From Corynebacterium meridianum (GTDB taxonomy: Bacteria; Actinomycetota; Actinomycetes; Mycobacteriales; Mycobacteriaceae): 64,000 nucleotides of DNA. The DNA is taken from NCBI RefSeq assembly GCF_016342265.1, contig NZ_JAEIOS010000012.1, forward strand, positions 124,001-188,000, read 5' to 3'. The notes beneath the pieces are model-generated. The model saw only the letters and a list, made by a program, of their open reading frames with translations. It did no database searches and was not told the DNA's origin. The position numbers and the translations under genes are program-made. Every line of letters starts with the position of its first letter. Position 1 is the first letter of the stretch. This document shows, piece by piece, positions 28,734 to 37,438 of this stretch.

Positions 28734-29038
28734 CGGTTCCTCTTCTTCGGGACTCTCGGGTGCGGCAAACGGCGGGGTTCGCCGGATGAGGAGCGCTGTG
28801 TGGCGCACATGCGATCCCAGCATATTATGTCGTGCACCTCACGGCATCCGGGTGGAGGTGATGTGGGCTTAGTTACGTTGTGTCCGCATCGCCGGTGCAG
28901 CCCCCAGATCTGACATAGCCTTGAGATGTCCGGTGGAGTGTCGGACGGGGTTCCGGGGCACCGGAAAACGATCGGACGCAACCACGGACGCACGATCCCG
29001 CATCAGCTGAATCACCCGAAGAAACAAGGAGAAATTAC
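28734..29038. promoter_or_regulatory. Divergent control region of thtR and the ATP-grasp gene
   Basis: This 305-base gap carries no gene that I can support. On the minus strand CATAAT (28829-28824) is a possible -10 for thtR. On the plus side AAGGAG (29026-29031) is the ribosome site of the next gene. A sulphur-responsive riboswitch was looked for and not recognised. Confidence 0.35.
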
Positions 29039-30103
29039 GTGCACAAGAGCATCGTCGTTTTCGAGGTCGAAGGCGGCTCCGACAAGTTCATTGACGGACA
29101 CCGCAAGGACACCATGCCCATCGTCCGCGCGATCCGCGAGAAGGGGTGGGACGCGGAGGTCGTCTTCTACCGCCCGGAGTGGGCCGATGCCCTCTTCGAG
29201 TACGTGTCGAACAACTTCGACGCCTACATCTCCCGCGTCAACCCCGGCAACATCCCCGGCGGCGAGCGGGGTTACTTCGACCTGCTGACCAGGCTCTCCG
29301 ACGAGGCCGGTCTCGTGGGCATGTCCCGTCCCGACGAGATGATGTCCTACGGCGCCAAGGACGCGCTCGTGAAGCTCGCCGACACCGACCTCGTCCCCGA
29401 GGACACCTACGCGTACTACGACGTCGAGAACTTCCACGAGACGTTCCCGTCCTCGCTGTCCTACGGCGAGCGCGTCCTCAAGCAGAACCGTGGCTCCACC
29501 GGCTCCGGTATCTGGCGTGTGCAGCTCGTCGACAAGGAACTCGCGGCCTCCGTCGAGCCCGGGACGTCACTGCCCCTCGACACGAAGCTCAAGTGCACCG
29601 AGGCCGTGGACAACCACACCGAGGTCCGCGAGCTCGGCGAGTTCATGGACTTCTGTGACCAGTACATCGTGGGTGACAACGGCATGCTCGTGGACATGCG
29701 CTTCATGCCGCGCATCGTCGAGGGTGAGATCCGCATCCTGCTGGTCGGTCCCCACCCCGTCTTCGTCGTGCACAAGAAGCCCGCCGCCGGCGGCGACAAC
29801 TTCTCCGCCACCCTGTTCTCCGGCGCGAAGTACACCTACGACAAGCCGGAGGCGTGGCAGGAGCTCATCGACCAGTTCGCCGCGGCCCGCCCGGTCATCG
29901 CCGAGAAGCTCGGCGGCGACAACATCCCGCTGATCTGGACCGCCGACTTCATGCTCGCCGACGGTGCCGACGGCGGCGACGACTACGTCCTGGGCGAGAT
30001 CAACTGCTCCTGCGTCGGCTTCACCTCCGAGCTGGACATGGGGATCCAGGAACTCGTCGCCGAAGAGGCCATCAAGCGCGTCGAGGACAAGAACCGCGCC
30101 TGA
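29039..30103 (+). CDS. ATP-grasp fold protein, Cj0069-like
   Basis: A soluble, acidic protein of 354 residues. Its layout fits an ATP-grasp ligase: an N-terminal alpha/beta domain (FEVEGGSDKFIDGHRKD), a middle ATP-binding part (RVLKQNRGSTGSGIWRVQL, reading like the Gly-rich nucleotide loop) and a C-terminal metal-binding part (WTADFMLADGADGGDDYVLGEINCSC) with the acidic and Asn residues expected for magnesium. It resembles the Cj0069 family of uncharacterised proteins. GTG start with AAGGAG seven bases upstream. It is monocistronic: divergent from thtR and closed by a strong terminator. The substrate is unknown; ATP-grasp enzymes join a carboxylate to an amine or thiol. No non-ribosomal peptide or other ligase partner is near. 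Confidence 0.7.
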   Translation: MHKSIVVFEVEGGSDKFIDGHRKDTMPIVRAIREKGWDAEVVFYRPEWADALFEYVSNNFDAYISRVNPGNIPGGERGYFDLLTRLSDEAGLVGMSRPDEMMSYGAKDALVKLADTDLVPEDTYAYYDVENFHETFPSSLSYGERVLKQNRGSTGSGIWRVQLVDKELAASVEPGTSLPLDTKLKCTEAVDNHTEVRELGEFMDFCDQYIVGDNGMLVDMRFMPRIVEGEIRILLVGPHPVFVVHKKPAAGGDNFSATLFSGAKYTYDKPEAWQELIDQFAAARPVIAEKLGGDNIPLIWTADFMLADGADGGDDYVLGEINCSCVGFTSELDMGIQELVAEEAIKRVEDKNRA

Positions 30104-30120
30104 CAACCCCGTATGACGGA

Positions 30121-30165
30121 AAAGGCCGCCCACCGACACAAAAAGTGTCGGTGGTCGGCCTTTTT
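30121..30165. terminator. Strong bidirectional terminator
   Basis: A stem of 19 bp with one mismatch (30121-30139 with 30145-30163), a five-A loop and a run of five T (30161-30165), with A-rich sequence on the other flank. It serves both the ATP-grasp gene and the convergent DUF3151 gene. Confidence 0.93.
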
Positions 30166-30173
30166 GAGGTCGG

Positions 30174-30623
30174 TCAGGATCCGAGAAGAGTGGCGATACT
30201 CTCCGGATCACAGTCGGAGAGAAGCGCACGGCACCGGTCATACTCGTTTTCTTCGCCGATCAGACGGGCCGCGCGTGCGAGCGCGGCGATTGCGCGCAGC
30301 ACGCCCCGGTTCGGTTCGTGTGAATAGGGGACCGGGCCGAACCCCTTCCAGCCGTTCCCACGGAGCTTGTCGAGTCCCCGGTGGTATCCGGTACGGGACA
30401 ACGCGTAGGCGGTGATCGCGTCGACATCGGACGCTGAATCGGCGACAGCCGTGGTCAGCGCGTGCTCCGCGAGGACGGCCCAGACGAGCGGGGACTCCGG
30501 ATACTCCCGTGCCTTCACGGCAAGTGCCGGGATATCGTCCGTAGCGTCGGCGACCACGGCGGCCGCCGGGTCATCGGGGAGGGTGACGGGCGGTGGGGCG
30601 AGCATGTCCTTGAACTGGTTCAT
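30174..30623 (-). CDS. DUF3151 family protein
   Basis: The 149-residue cytoplasmic protein is an all-helical actinobacterial DUF3151 member, recognised by RTGYHRGLDKLRGNGWKGFG and PVPYSHEPNRGVLRAIAALA. The N-terminus is MNQFKDMLAPPPVTLPDDPA. TPR-like helices are likely. TAGGGT (30636-30631) ends seven bases before the ATG at 30623, indicating a leaderless mRNA. The family function is unknown. Confidence 0.85.
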   Translation of the reverse strand: MNQFKDMLAPPPVTLPDDPAAAVVADATDDIPALAVKAREYPESPLVWAVLAEHALTTAVADSASDVDAITAYALSRTGYHRGLDKLRGNGWKGFGPVPYSHEPNRGVLRAIAALARAARLIGEENEYDRCRALLSDCDPESIATLLGS

Positions 30624-30678
30624 GTCGCCAACCCTACGTGGTCCGTGTCGACACCATGGGCCACAAACGGCGTCGGGT

Positions 30679-31272
30679 CTAGCTGGATCCCTGCTGGCGG
30701 AACATCGCCCGGGGTGCGGCGGCTGCGTCCCTCCGCATCTGCTCGAGGGAATCGTCCAGATAGACCTTCTGCACGGTGCGACCGCGGTACTCGAAGATCC
30801 ACGCCAGATTCAGCTGCTCCTCGGCGACGTAGACGGCGTACCGGCCTCCGTTGGAGGAACTGTAACCGTGGACGGGGCTCCCGTAGGTGGCGGTCGCCTC
30901 GACGAGACTCGATCCCTTCCGGATTCCCTCAGGGGTGTGCGGCATCCGGATGCGGGACACCGCGCCGTCGGCGACGTAGTACTCCGCGCCCTCGAAGCTG
31001 TAGCGGATCCGGGCGGCACCGGTCTCGAGGAACACGGGGGTGCCGTTCGCGGGAAAACCACCGTTCAACGCCCGGACCTGGTCGATGCTCTGTCCCACGG
31101 TGATGCCGTTGACGTGTACGTCTCCGAGGCCGTCCGTGACGACGACGGCCGGGGTGTCCGGGAACGGGGCGGGGGTCTCCCCGACCCCGGCGGAGGGTGA
31201 TCCGGTGAGGAGCTGGGCGATGAGCGTCAGCACCGTACCGAGTGCGCCGAGTAGAGCCAGGAACTGCTGCAT
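30679..31272 (-). CDS. Secreted or membrane-anchored hypothetical protein
   Basis: A 197-residue protein whose N-terminus (QQFLALLGALGTVLTLIAQLL) is an uncleaved anchor or signal peptide, followed by a Pro-rich linker and a beta-rich domain with two echoes: GLGDVHVNGITVGQSIDQVRAL and EGIRKGSSLVEATATYGSP. These two segments look like a repeated unit in which a short helix controls a strand pair. TAGGCT (31285-31280) ends seven bases before the ATG at 31272. The C-terminus is Ala/Arg-rich. I do not recognise a family; extracytoplasmic location is likely. Confidence 0.65.
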   Translation of the reverse strand: MQQFLALLGALGTVLTLIAQLLTGSPSAGVGETPAPFPDTPAVVVTDGLGDVHVNGITVGQSIDQVRALNGGFPANGTPVFLETGAARIRYSFEGAEYYVADGAVSRIRMPHTPEGIRKGSSLVEATATYGSPVHGYSSSNGGRYAVYVAEEQLNLAWIFEYRGRTVQKVYLDDSLEQMRRDAAAAPRAMFRQQGSS

Positions 31273-31345
31273 GGGTCCGAGCCTAACAATACGGGCGGTA
31301 CGCTGCACCGAACATGTCGAGACCCACCCCGTTCCGGCTCGACCG

Positions 31346-32041
31346 TCAGTTCACCGTGACGTGGTTGATGCGGACTTCCTCGGCGGGGGCACCGTCCGCG
31401 GAGCCGCCGGCGGCACCCTTCTCCGCGATCTCCTCCAGGATCTTCATCCCGTCCGGCTCGACTGTGCCGAACATCGTGTAGCTCGGCGGTAGCGGGGAGT
31501 CGGCGTAATTCATGAAGAACTGGGATCCGTTGGTCCCCGGTCCGGCGTTCGCCATCGCCAGAACCCCTGCCGCGTACAGGGGCGATTCGCCCGAACCGAC
31601 CGGATACTCGTCGGCGTAGGTGAATCCCGGTCCACCGGTTCCCGTTCCGGTGGGATCCCCGCACTGCAACACGTAGATACCCGACGTGGTGATCCTGTGG
31701 CAGACGGTGTCGTCGTAGTAGCCCGCCCGGGCGAGATGGGTGATCGCGTTGACCGTACACGGGGCGCGATCACCGTCGAGGCTCACCGGAATCTCACCGG
31801 CGCTGGTGTCCAGCGTCATGGAAACGGTGCCGCGTTCCGGCTCCGACGGGGGCAGATCGACGTCCTTCGCCGCTGCGCGGGAGGCCGTGTACTCACACGA
31901 TTCCGCAGCGGCCGTCGTCTCCGGTTGCGTCGCACTGCCGGTGGTCGTGGAGTCCTCGGTGTCGTTCGACGAGCCGCAGGCCGCGGCGAGGAGCGCCGTG
32001 GCGGCGAGAAGACCGGATAGAGCTGTCCTGGTGTTGTTCAT
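31346..32041 (-). CDS. Cyclophilin-type peptidyl-prolyl isomerase lipoprotein
   Basis: The 231-residue precursor has a lipoprotein signal (hydrophobic 7-21, ending LLAAAC, with C22 the likely lipidated residue), a Thr/Ser-rich linker and a cyclophilin domain (about 75-225, with HLARAGYYDDTVCHRI, GTNGSQFFMNY and TMFGTVEPDG). It would catalyse proline isomerisation in exported proteins outside the membrane. The Arg of the usual FHR catalytic site appears as CHR. TAAACT (32053-32048) ends six bases before the ATG, a leaderless start. Confidence 0.9.
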   Translation of the reverse strand: MNNTRTALSGLLAATALLAAACGSSNDTEDSTTTGSATQPETTAAAESCEYTASRAAAKDVDLPPSEPERGTVSMTLDTSAGEIPVSLDGDRAPCTVNAITHLARAGYYDDTVCHRITTSGIYVLQCGDPTGTGTGGPGFTYADEYPVGSGESPLYAAGVLAMANAGPGTNGSQFFMNYADSPLPPSYTMFGTVEPDGMKILEEIAEKGAAGGSADGAPAEEVRINHVTVN

Positions 32042-32091
32042 ACCCGGAGTTTAGCCGCCGGGGTCCGGGCGGGTGAACCGTCCCGCCGCGG

Positions 32092-32709
32092 CTACCGGGC
32101 GACAGGTCTGGCCGTCAGGTTCCAGAACCCGCTCACATCGTGGCCGAGCTCGTAGATCGCGCGTCGGACGACTGGGAGACTCAGGCCGATGACGTTGGAG
32201 GGGTCCCCTTCGATCCGGTCGATGAACCACCCGCCCAGTGCCTCCAGGGTGAAGGCGCCCGCACACTGCCACGGTTCACCCGTCGCGGCGTACGCCTCGA
32301 TGTCCGCGTCCGACACGTCCGCGAACACGACCGACGTGCGGGAGACCGTGACCCTGCAGGCGCCCCCGGGGCCGACCACACAATGACCGGTGATGAGCTC
32401 GGCGGTCCGGCCACGTTGCCGCCGCCAACGCTCCACCGTGGCGGCCGCGGTGCGCGGCTTGCCCTGCAGTTCGCCGTCGAGGAGCAGCATCGAGTCACAC
32501 CCGATGACGATGTCGTCCGGGTGGTCCGGCGCGACCTTCCGGGCCTTCGCCTCCGCGAGGGCGGCGACCACCTCGTCGGGTTCCGCCTCCCGCAAACCGG
32601 CGATCAGTGCGTCCTCGTCAACGTCTGCGGGATGGATGACCGGCTCCACCCCCGCCGAATTGAGGATGGACCGGCGGGAGGGCGACGCGGAGGCGAGAAC
32701 GATGTTCAT
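32092..32709 (-). CDS. maf: Maf family nucleotide pyrophosphatase
   Basis: The 205-residue protein has the Maf signature near its start (LASASPSRRSIL), the catalytic IGCDSMLLLDG and KPRTAAATVERWRRQRGR. Maf proteins hydrolyse non-canonical or modified nucleoside triphosphates to the monophosphate and pyrophosphate. TAGAGT (32721-32716) ends six bases before the ATG at 32709, so the mRNA is probably leaderless. In C. glutamicum maf lies close to accD3/accD1, as here before the AT-rich insertion. Confidence 0.92.
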   Translation of the reverse strand: MNIVLASASPSRRSILNSAGVEPVIHPADVDEDALIAGLREAEPDEVVAALAEAKARKVAPDHPDDIVIGCDSMLLLDGELQGKPRTAAATVERWRRQRGRTAELITGHCVVGPGGACRVTVSRTSVVFADVSDADIEAYAATGEPWQCAGAFTLEALGGWFIDRIEGDPSNVIGLSLPVVRRAIYELGHDVSGFWNLTARPVAR

Positions 32710-32809
32710 GCCCCGACTCTATTGCGCACCCTCCCGGCCGGGCAACGGGACCGGCGTCGATTCTGCTAATCTGGTCGACCCGCCCTCCGGACGACGAGGA
32801 GATGAGTGC

Positions 32810-33091
32810 ATGAGCGGTCAGATGTTCGATCCACGAAACGCGACGCGGTCCCCTGCCACTCAGCGGATCTACGCGTGCTACGCCATCGCCTACACCGTCG
32901 TCGATGTGGCCGCTGCCGTACTGTTCGTGATCGGTTCAATCCTGTTCTTCCGGGAGTCGACCACGAACACCGGCACCTGGTTGTTCCTCATAGGTTCGAT
33001 CCTTTTCGGTGTCCGTCCCTGCATCAGCCTCGCGCGTGAATGGCACCTTCTGAGAATCGGGGACTACGGGGACCTCGCCGCGGAGGCGTGA
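32810..33091 (+). CDS. Small membrane protein, YrhK-like
   Basis: The 93-residue protein has two hydrophobic segments (about 22-45 and 54-72) joined by a short loop, with the pattern VLFVIGSILFFRES...LFLIGSILFGVRP that resembles the YrhK domain. The N-terminus (MSGQMFDPRNATRS) and C-terminus are polar. ATG 32810 follows a GAGGAG. A longer frame back to 32390 is antisense to maf and is rejected. Function unknown. Confidence 0.65.
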   Translation: MSGQMFDPRNATRSPATQRIYACYAIAYTVVDVAAAVLFVIGSILFFRESTTNTGTWLFLIGSILFGVRPCISLAREWHLLRIGDYGDLAAEA

Positions 33092-33190
33092 CCGTCAGAC
33101 TCTCGGGCGGCCGGGCCAGCTGTGGGCCGGGTAGAATCCGTTTCTCAGCACCGGTTTTCCCGGTAACGGCAACCCGAAGGCGGTATTTCC

Positions 33191-34624
33191 GTGACCATCG
33201 TCGTCATCCTCCACATCCTGATTCTCGTGGGCTTCGGGCTCCGAATTCTCGTCAGGGATGATCTCGAGCCACCGGTGCGGCTCGCCTGGATGATCGTTCT
33301 CCTGTTGCTGCCATTCATCGGTGCGATCGTCTACTTCCTCTTCGGTGAGGTTGACCTCGGGCAGTCTGCCAACCGCCGGCACGATGAGGTGTGCGCGGAG
33401 ATGCGTGACCGGGGTGCCGTGTTTCTCGGAGATCAGGCCGCCACCGATGAACTCGTCGAAGCCCGGTATCGGCCGGCGTTCCACTACTCCGCCTCGATCA
33501 ACGGCTTCCACGCGGTCCCCGGCAACCGCGCGGAGCTCATGGCGGATGCGGCGGAGACCAACCGGCGGCTCATTGCGGACATCGACGCGGCCACCGACCA
33601 CGTGCACGTCCTCTACTACATCTGGTTGACGGACACCACCGGTACCGACGTCGCGAGAGCGCTGATCCGTGCCGCGGAGCGGGGTGTGACCTGCCGGGCA
33701 CTCGCGGACGGACTCGGGTCCCGTGCCCTCATCCGGTCGAGCCTGTGGCGGGAGATGGCGGATGCGGGGGTGCAGCTCGGCGTCGCACTCCCGATCCGGA
33801 ATCCACTGGTGACGATGATCACCTCGAGAATCGATCTGCGCAACCACCGCAAGATCACCGTCATCGACGGCCGCGTCACCTACTGCGGCTCCCGGAACTC
33901 CGCGGACCCCGAGTTCCGGGTAAAGCCGAAGTACGCGCCGTGGGTGGACATCATGCTCCGGTTCACCGGTCCGGTCGTCTCCCAGAACCAGCTGCTGTTC
34001 GCCAGTGACTGGGCCCAGACGACGGGAGAGAGCATCGATGTCGTACCGGTTCCTCCGCAACCCGCGGACCCGGAGGGCTTCCCCGCGCAGGTGATAGGGG
34101 ATGGCCCGACCGAACGTAAGGGGGCGACGCCGCAGCTGTTCGCGACCCTGATCGCCTCGGCGCATCATCGGCTGACCATGTCCACCCCCTATTTCGTGCC
34201 CGATGAGACCGTGGTTCAGGCGCTCATGGCAGCGGCGTTCCGTGGGGTCGAGGTCACGATGATCTTTCCCGCGAACAACGACAGCTGGGTCGTCGGTGGT
34301 GCGAGCCGCAGCTACTACCGTCAGCTTCTGGACGCGGGCGTCGTCATCCACGAATTCAGCGGTGGGCTGCTGCACGCGAAGACGCTCACGATCGACGAAA
34401 CGGTCACCCTCATCGGGTCCACCAACGTCGATCTGCGCAGTTTCGACCTGAACTACGAGAACAACATTCTCATCCACGACGCCGGTGTCACCGCTGCCGT
34501 GCAGGCCCGTCAGAGTCGGTACATCGAGGCGTCCCGGACGGTCCCCCTTGAGGAAGTGCTCGACTGGAGTCTGTCCAAGCGGGCGTGGAACAACATTCTG
34601 GCCACCATCGGGCCGGTCCTGTAG
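33191..34624 (+). CDS. cls: Cardiolipin synthase
   Basis: The 477-residue phospholipase D-superfamily enzyme makes cardiolipin in the cytoplasmic membrane. It starts with two hydrophobic segments (about 3-17 and 30-48) and has two HKD motifs: NHRKITVID with GSRN (about residue 217) and LHAKTLTID with GSTN (about residue 394). Both contain His, Lys and Asp in the catalytic spacing. GTG start with an AAGG-rich leader. It is the last core gene before an AT-rich islet. Confidence 0.93.
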   Translation: MTIVVILHILILVGFGLRILVRDDLEPPVRLAWMIVLLLLPFIGAIVYFLFGEVDLGQSANRRHDEVCAEMRDRGAVFLGDQAATDELVEARYRPAFHYSASINGFHAVPGNRAELMADAAETNRRLIADIDAATDHVHVLYYIWLTDTTGTDVARALIRAAERGVTCRALADGLGSRALIRSSLWREMADAGVQLGVALPIRNPLVTMITSRIDLRNHRKITVIDGRVTYCGSRNSADPEFRVKPKYAPWVDIMLRFTGPVVSQNQLLFASDWAQTTGESIDVVPVPPQPADPEGFPAQVIGDGPTERKGATPQLFATLIASAHHRLTMSTPYFVPDETVVQALMAAAFRGVEVTMIFPANNDSWVVGGASRSYYRQLLDAGVVIHEFSGGLLHAKTLTIDETVTLIGSTNVDLRSFDLNYENNILIHDAGVTAAVQARQSRYIEASRTVPLEEVLDWSLSKRAWNNILATIGPVL

Positions 34625-35182
34625 GGCCGGGGCATTGTGTGTGCCGCGCCGTGCGGGATCCGGTAAAACTGCGACGGCGAAGCGTAAAACTCGAGCCTCC
34701 GGCGCCATCCTCCCCGGGAAGCGCGACGGAGATGTACTGGCGGCGAACCAACAGGAGCTCGCGAGGCCCCCGGGCCGAGCCGCCTTCGCATTGCGCCAGC
34801 AAATGCGAGGTCTATTGGTGTGGAAAACCGCCTATATACAGCTCTATAGCTTTTGGACATGAGGAAACTCACAGTCCCAAGAAAATCGGTTTTCCGGCCG
34901 CTGGTGACAAATTCGTACGTTCCAGAATCTGTCATGCATTCATGAAACGCCTAAGGAAAGTTCACGGCAAAGGATAATATGAAATCTTGAACAATGAACC
35001 GGAAAACGACATGAAGTTACACCGGAGGTGTCCTCCTGGTGGAAGGTAGAGACCCCCAGCCTGACGTCTGAGTGTCGTGATTTGAACATCCCGAATCTAT
35101 TTCTCGACCTCACGAAATGATGTACCATTTCTTCCTCTGCGAAGCGGCATGGAACGGCTTGTGTCGAACAAAAACTATTGCC
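34625..35182. other. AT-rich gap at the left border of the islet
   Basis: This 558-base gap follows cls and lies downstream of the RloC-like gene. The first 170 bases keep the GC content of the host, including a direct repeat GTAAAACT (34663-34670 and 34684-34691). The remainder turns AT-rich at about 34800. Reading frames of 60-140 residues here are weak and lack ribosome sites. A small hairpin, GAAATG and CATTTC around ATGTAC (about 35116-35133), lies 50 bases beyond the stop of the RloC-like gene and could end its transcript. No tRNA was recognised. Confidence 0.4.
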
Positions 35183-37438
35183 TTACCTGTCTATTTGGAG
35201 CCGCGTGCGCAGTGAAGTGAGGATGCTATTATAATCGTCCTTTTCGATAGCTTTCAACAAGGTCTCAAAATGGCACCGGTCAACCCGTAGCATAAAGTGC
35301 AGGGTTTGAATAATGGCAGATTCAATTTCGCTACGAGACCAAAATGCACTTTTTCTGTCAAGGCCTGAGTGCGAAAAGATGTTGACAATTTTCGATAGAG
35401 ACGGAGATAGGGGAATATCGGCGCTATTTAAAATATGATCAATTCTACTTCCGAACTGTTCACTGGTCGGGGCCTTAAATTCCGTAAAGCCTTCAAGGAC
35501 CTTCCGGCAGTAATTTCCTGCCGAGAAAGGTGGCGGTTCGTTATTTTGAATATTTTTGAACGCCTGAATAACCATATAAAATGAAAGCCAGTAGTCATTG
35601 ACTAACTCGACAGCTTTGACGTCCCAAAGACGGACGGCGGTCGACTGTTGATTATCGTTTAGGTGATCCTTATACACCTCGTAGAACACTGCGGTTGCAG
35701 GCATAATTTTGTCCCGCTTTTTCTGTTCTTTCACCTTTTTGCGTAGCCGTTCCTGTAGTATTTTCAAATGAGTGTGGCTATGGGTGAAGTAGACTAGCTT
35801 GACGCCCGAGCGTTTTTGAAACTGGTTAGTTATAAATCTATCTACGGCAAGTAGTCGCGTTTCATCGAGTTCGGACCCGAGATCATCGAACATTACCAGA
35901 GCATTCTTCAGTGCTTCTTTGCGGGCTTCCGTCCGAAACTCCGCGCAGAAGTACAGAAGCGAAACCAGTTTGCGCTCTCCCTCAGACATTCCATCGGCCG
36001 GTTTTCCAAAGCGCTCAATACGGTATCCCTCTCCAGACTTCCCTTCGGTTACGCGTAGAATATTTTCGCCGAGTATTATGGCCAGATATTTGTCAATAAA
36101 ATCAGCGGTATCAGAGGTAGTGGATATCGAGTGCTTGAGTTCGTCTAGTCGTTGCTGTGCCAGATGTTCACTCGCTGATGCCTGATTAAGTGCCTCAATA
36201 GCTTCTTCAAGGTTGTCTGAATTAGACCTCCATTCGGCACCATCTGTCGCACAGCAGTGCTTCTTTAGGTCTTCAATAGCTTTCTCTTGATTGCGTGTAT
36301 GGTTCTCCATCTCTGTGAGAGCTTCAGAGTATTTGGTCCTTAACTGTTCGAATGCGGCATTTAGCGGGCCATAGTCGATGCGGGGTCTATCTCTTGTAAC
36401 CGGGGTCCAGGGATTTTCTATCTTTTCATTGAGTATACTTTTAGTTTTTCGGAGTTCTTCCATTACCGGGCCGGTTAAAAGGAGGACTCTATTTTTAATC
36501 GGTTCTAGATCTGCTCCATAGGTGGTGTCAGAGAAGCTAGTACTATCCAATTGCACTCCGAATCTATCCAGTTCTGAAAGTGCAAAACAACAATCATTGT
36601 ATGCTTCTTTTATAGACGATGACGTCTTTTTCTCAATCTGCCGAATCGCGTTCACGAGGGCGTTGAACCGGCTTTCTGTGAAAAGCCCATCACAAAACTG
36701 ACACTTATCATTCACCTGGTGGAGGCTCAAACCGGTGCGGACCCATTCATTAATATCTATATCAAATTCTTCCGGTGGAGGATCTGTTCTACAGATTTCA
36801 TTCCATAGATCTTCAGAAATAGACCAGCGCGCCGGGTATGTCGGCAGTGGTTGAAGGCCGCCTGGGTGTGGTGAGTTTGCTATTTCTATCCTCTGGTCGA
36901 TTTCGGATGGGCTAAGGACCGTTGCGCCACCTTTTTCCAGTAGTTTCGCTATTCTTGTACGATTGAAAGATTTTCCGCTCAACTGGGCGCACCGATTTTC
37001 TAGTCGCTTGCGTTCACCTTTGAAAACCGCGGACGTGATTTCTTTTTGCTTTTCCAGTAATTGTTCTTTTTCCTTCAGTTTTCTCGCAGTAGCTTTTTTG
37101 TTCCGTTCCAAGTCTGATTCGGCTTGTCGGATTTTTTCTTCGATTTCGCCGGCATTTTTACTGAGTCGTACCGTGGTTACGCCTTTAGCTGATCCGCCCT
37201 CGATAAAATCGCCTATATTGTCTTTTTTCCACTTCTCGTCAAAGGAGAAAATATTGGCCTCATCACTGCTGGTGGGGTCACTATCTTTGAAGGTGGACCC
37301 ACTTCGCAATACTTCGCAAACTGTCGATTTACCTGCACCGTTAATTCCGAAGAAAACGGTATTTTTGTTTAAAAGAACGCCTTTTAGAGCGTCTTCTTTG
37401 ACGTTCTTCAAAGGCTTATTGGATATTACGGTGAGCAT
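35183..37438 (-). CDS. AAA_13-type ATPase, candidate RloC-like tRNA anticodon nuclease
   Basis: The 751-residue protein is built like RloC: Walker A GINGAGKST (31-39), a long Lys/Glu coiled coil (95-150), a CQFC pair (246-249) in the position of the RloC zinc hook, a second coiled region (365-440), an ABC signature MSEGER (484-489), Walker B ALVMFDD (513-519), a D-loop SELDE and a switch His (H553). The C-terminal part has R645-x3-E649 and H690, reproducing the Arg-x3-Glu-xn-His pattern of the PrrC/RloC nuclease centre. RloC cleaves tRNA anticodon loops after DNA damage or phage attack. Walker B lacks the common DDPxSSLD form. The gene is AT-rich and isolated, with a weak ribosome site. The ATPase call is firm; the nuclease role is inferred. 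A RecF-like or other AAA_13 ATPase is the alternative. Confidence 0.65.
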   Translation of the reverse strand: MLTVISNKPLKNVKEDALKGVLLNKNTVFFGINGAGKSTVCEVLRSGSTFKDSDPTSSDEANIFSFDEKWKKDNIGDFIEGGSAKGVTTVRLSKNAGEIEEKIRQAESDLERNKKATARKLKEKEQLLEKQKEITSAVFKGERKRLENRCAQLSGKSFNRTRIAKLLEKGGATVLSPSEIDQRIEIANSPHPGGLQPLPTYPARWSISEDLWNEICRTDPPPEEFDIDINEWVRTGLSLHQVNDKCQFCDGLFTESRFNALVNAIRQIEKKTSSSIKEAYNDCCFALSELDRFGVQLDSTSFSDTTYGADLEPIKNRVLLLTGPVMEELRKTKSILNEKIENPWTPVTRDRPRIDYGPLNAAFEQLRTKYSEALTEMENHTRNQEKAIEDLKKHCCATDGAEWRSNSDNLEEAIEALNQASASEHLAQQRLDELKHSISTTSDTADFIDKYLAIILGENILRVTEGKSGEGYRIERFGKPADGMSEGERKLVSLLYFCAEFRTEARKEALKNALVMFDDLGSELDETRLLAVDRFITNQFQKRSGVKLVYFTHSHTHLKILQERLRKKVKEQKKRDKIMPATAVFYEVYKDHLNDNQQSTAVRLWDVKAVELVNDYWLSFYMVIQAFKNIQNNEPPPFSAGNYCRKVLEGFTEFKAPTSEQFGSRIDHILNSADIPLSPSLSKIVNIFSHSGLDRKSAFWSRSEIESAIIQTLHFMLRVDRCHFETLLKAIEKDDYNSILTSLRTRLQIDR

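Noticed and set aside
28734..29038. Possible riboswitch upstream of thtR
   Set aside because: No SAM or other known riboswitch core recognised; only short hairpins.
34510..34935. 141-codon frame on the minus strand at the end of cls
   Set aside because: Antisense to cls in its first part, Arg/Pro-rich, no domain.
34585..34977. 130-codon plus-strand frame after cls
   Set aside because: Begins inside cls, no ribosome site and no similarity; crosses the composition boundary of the islet.
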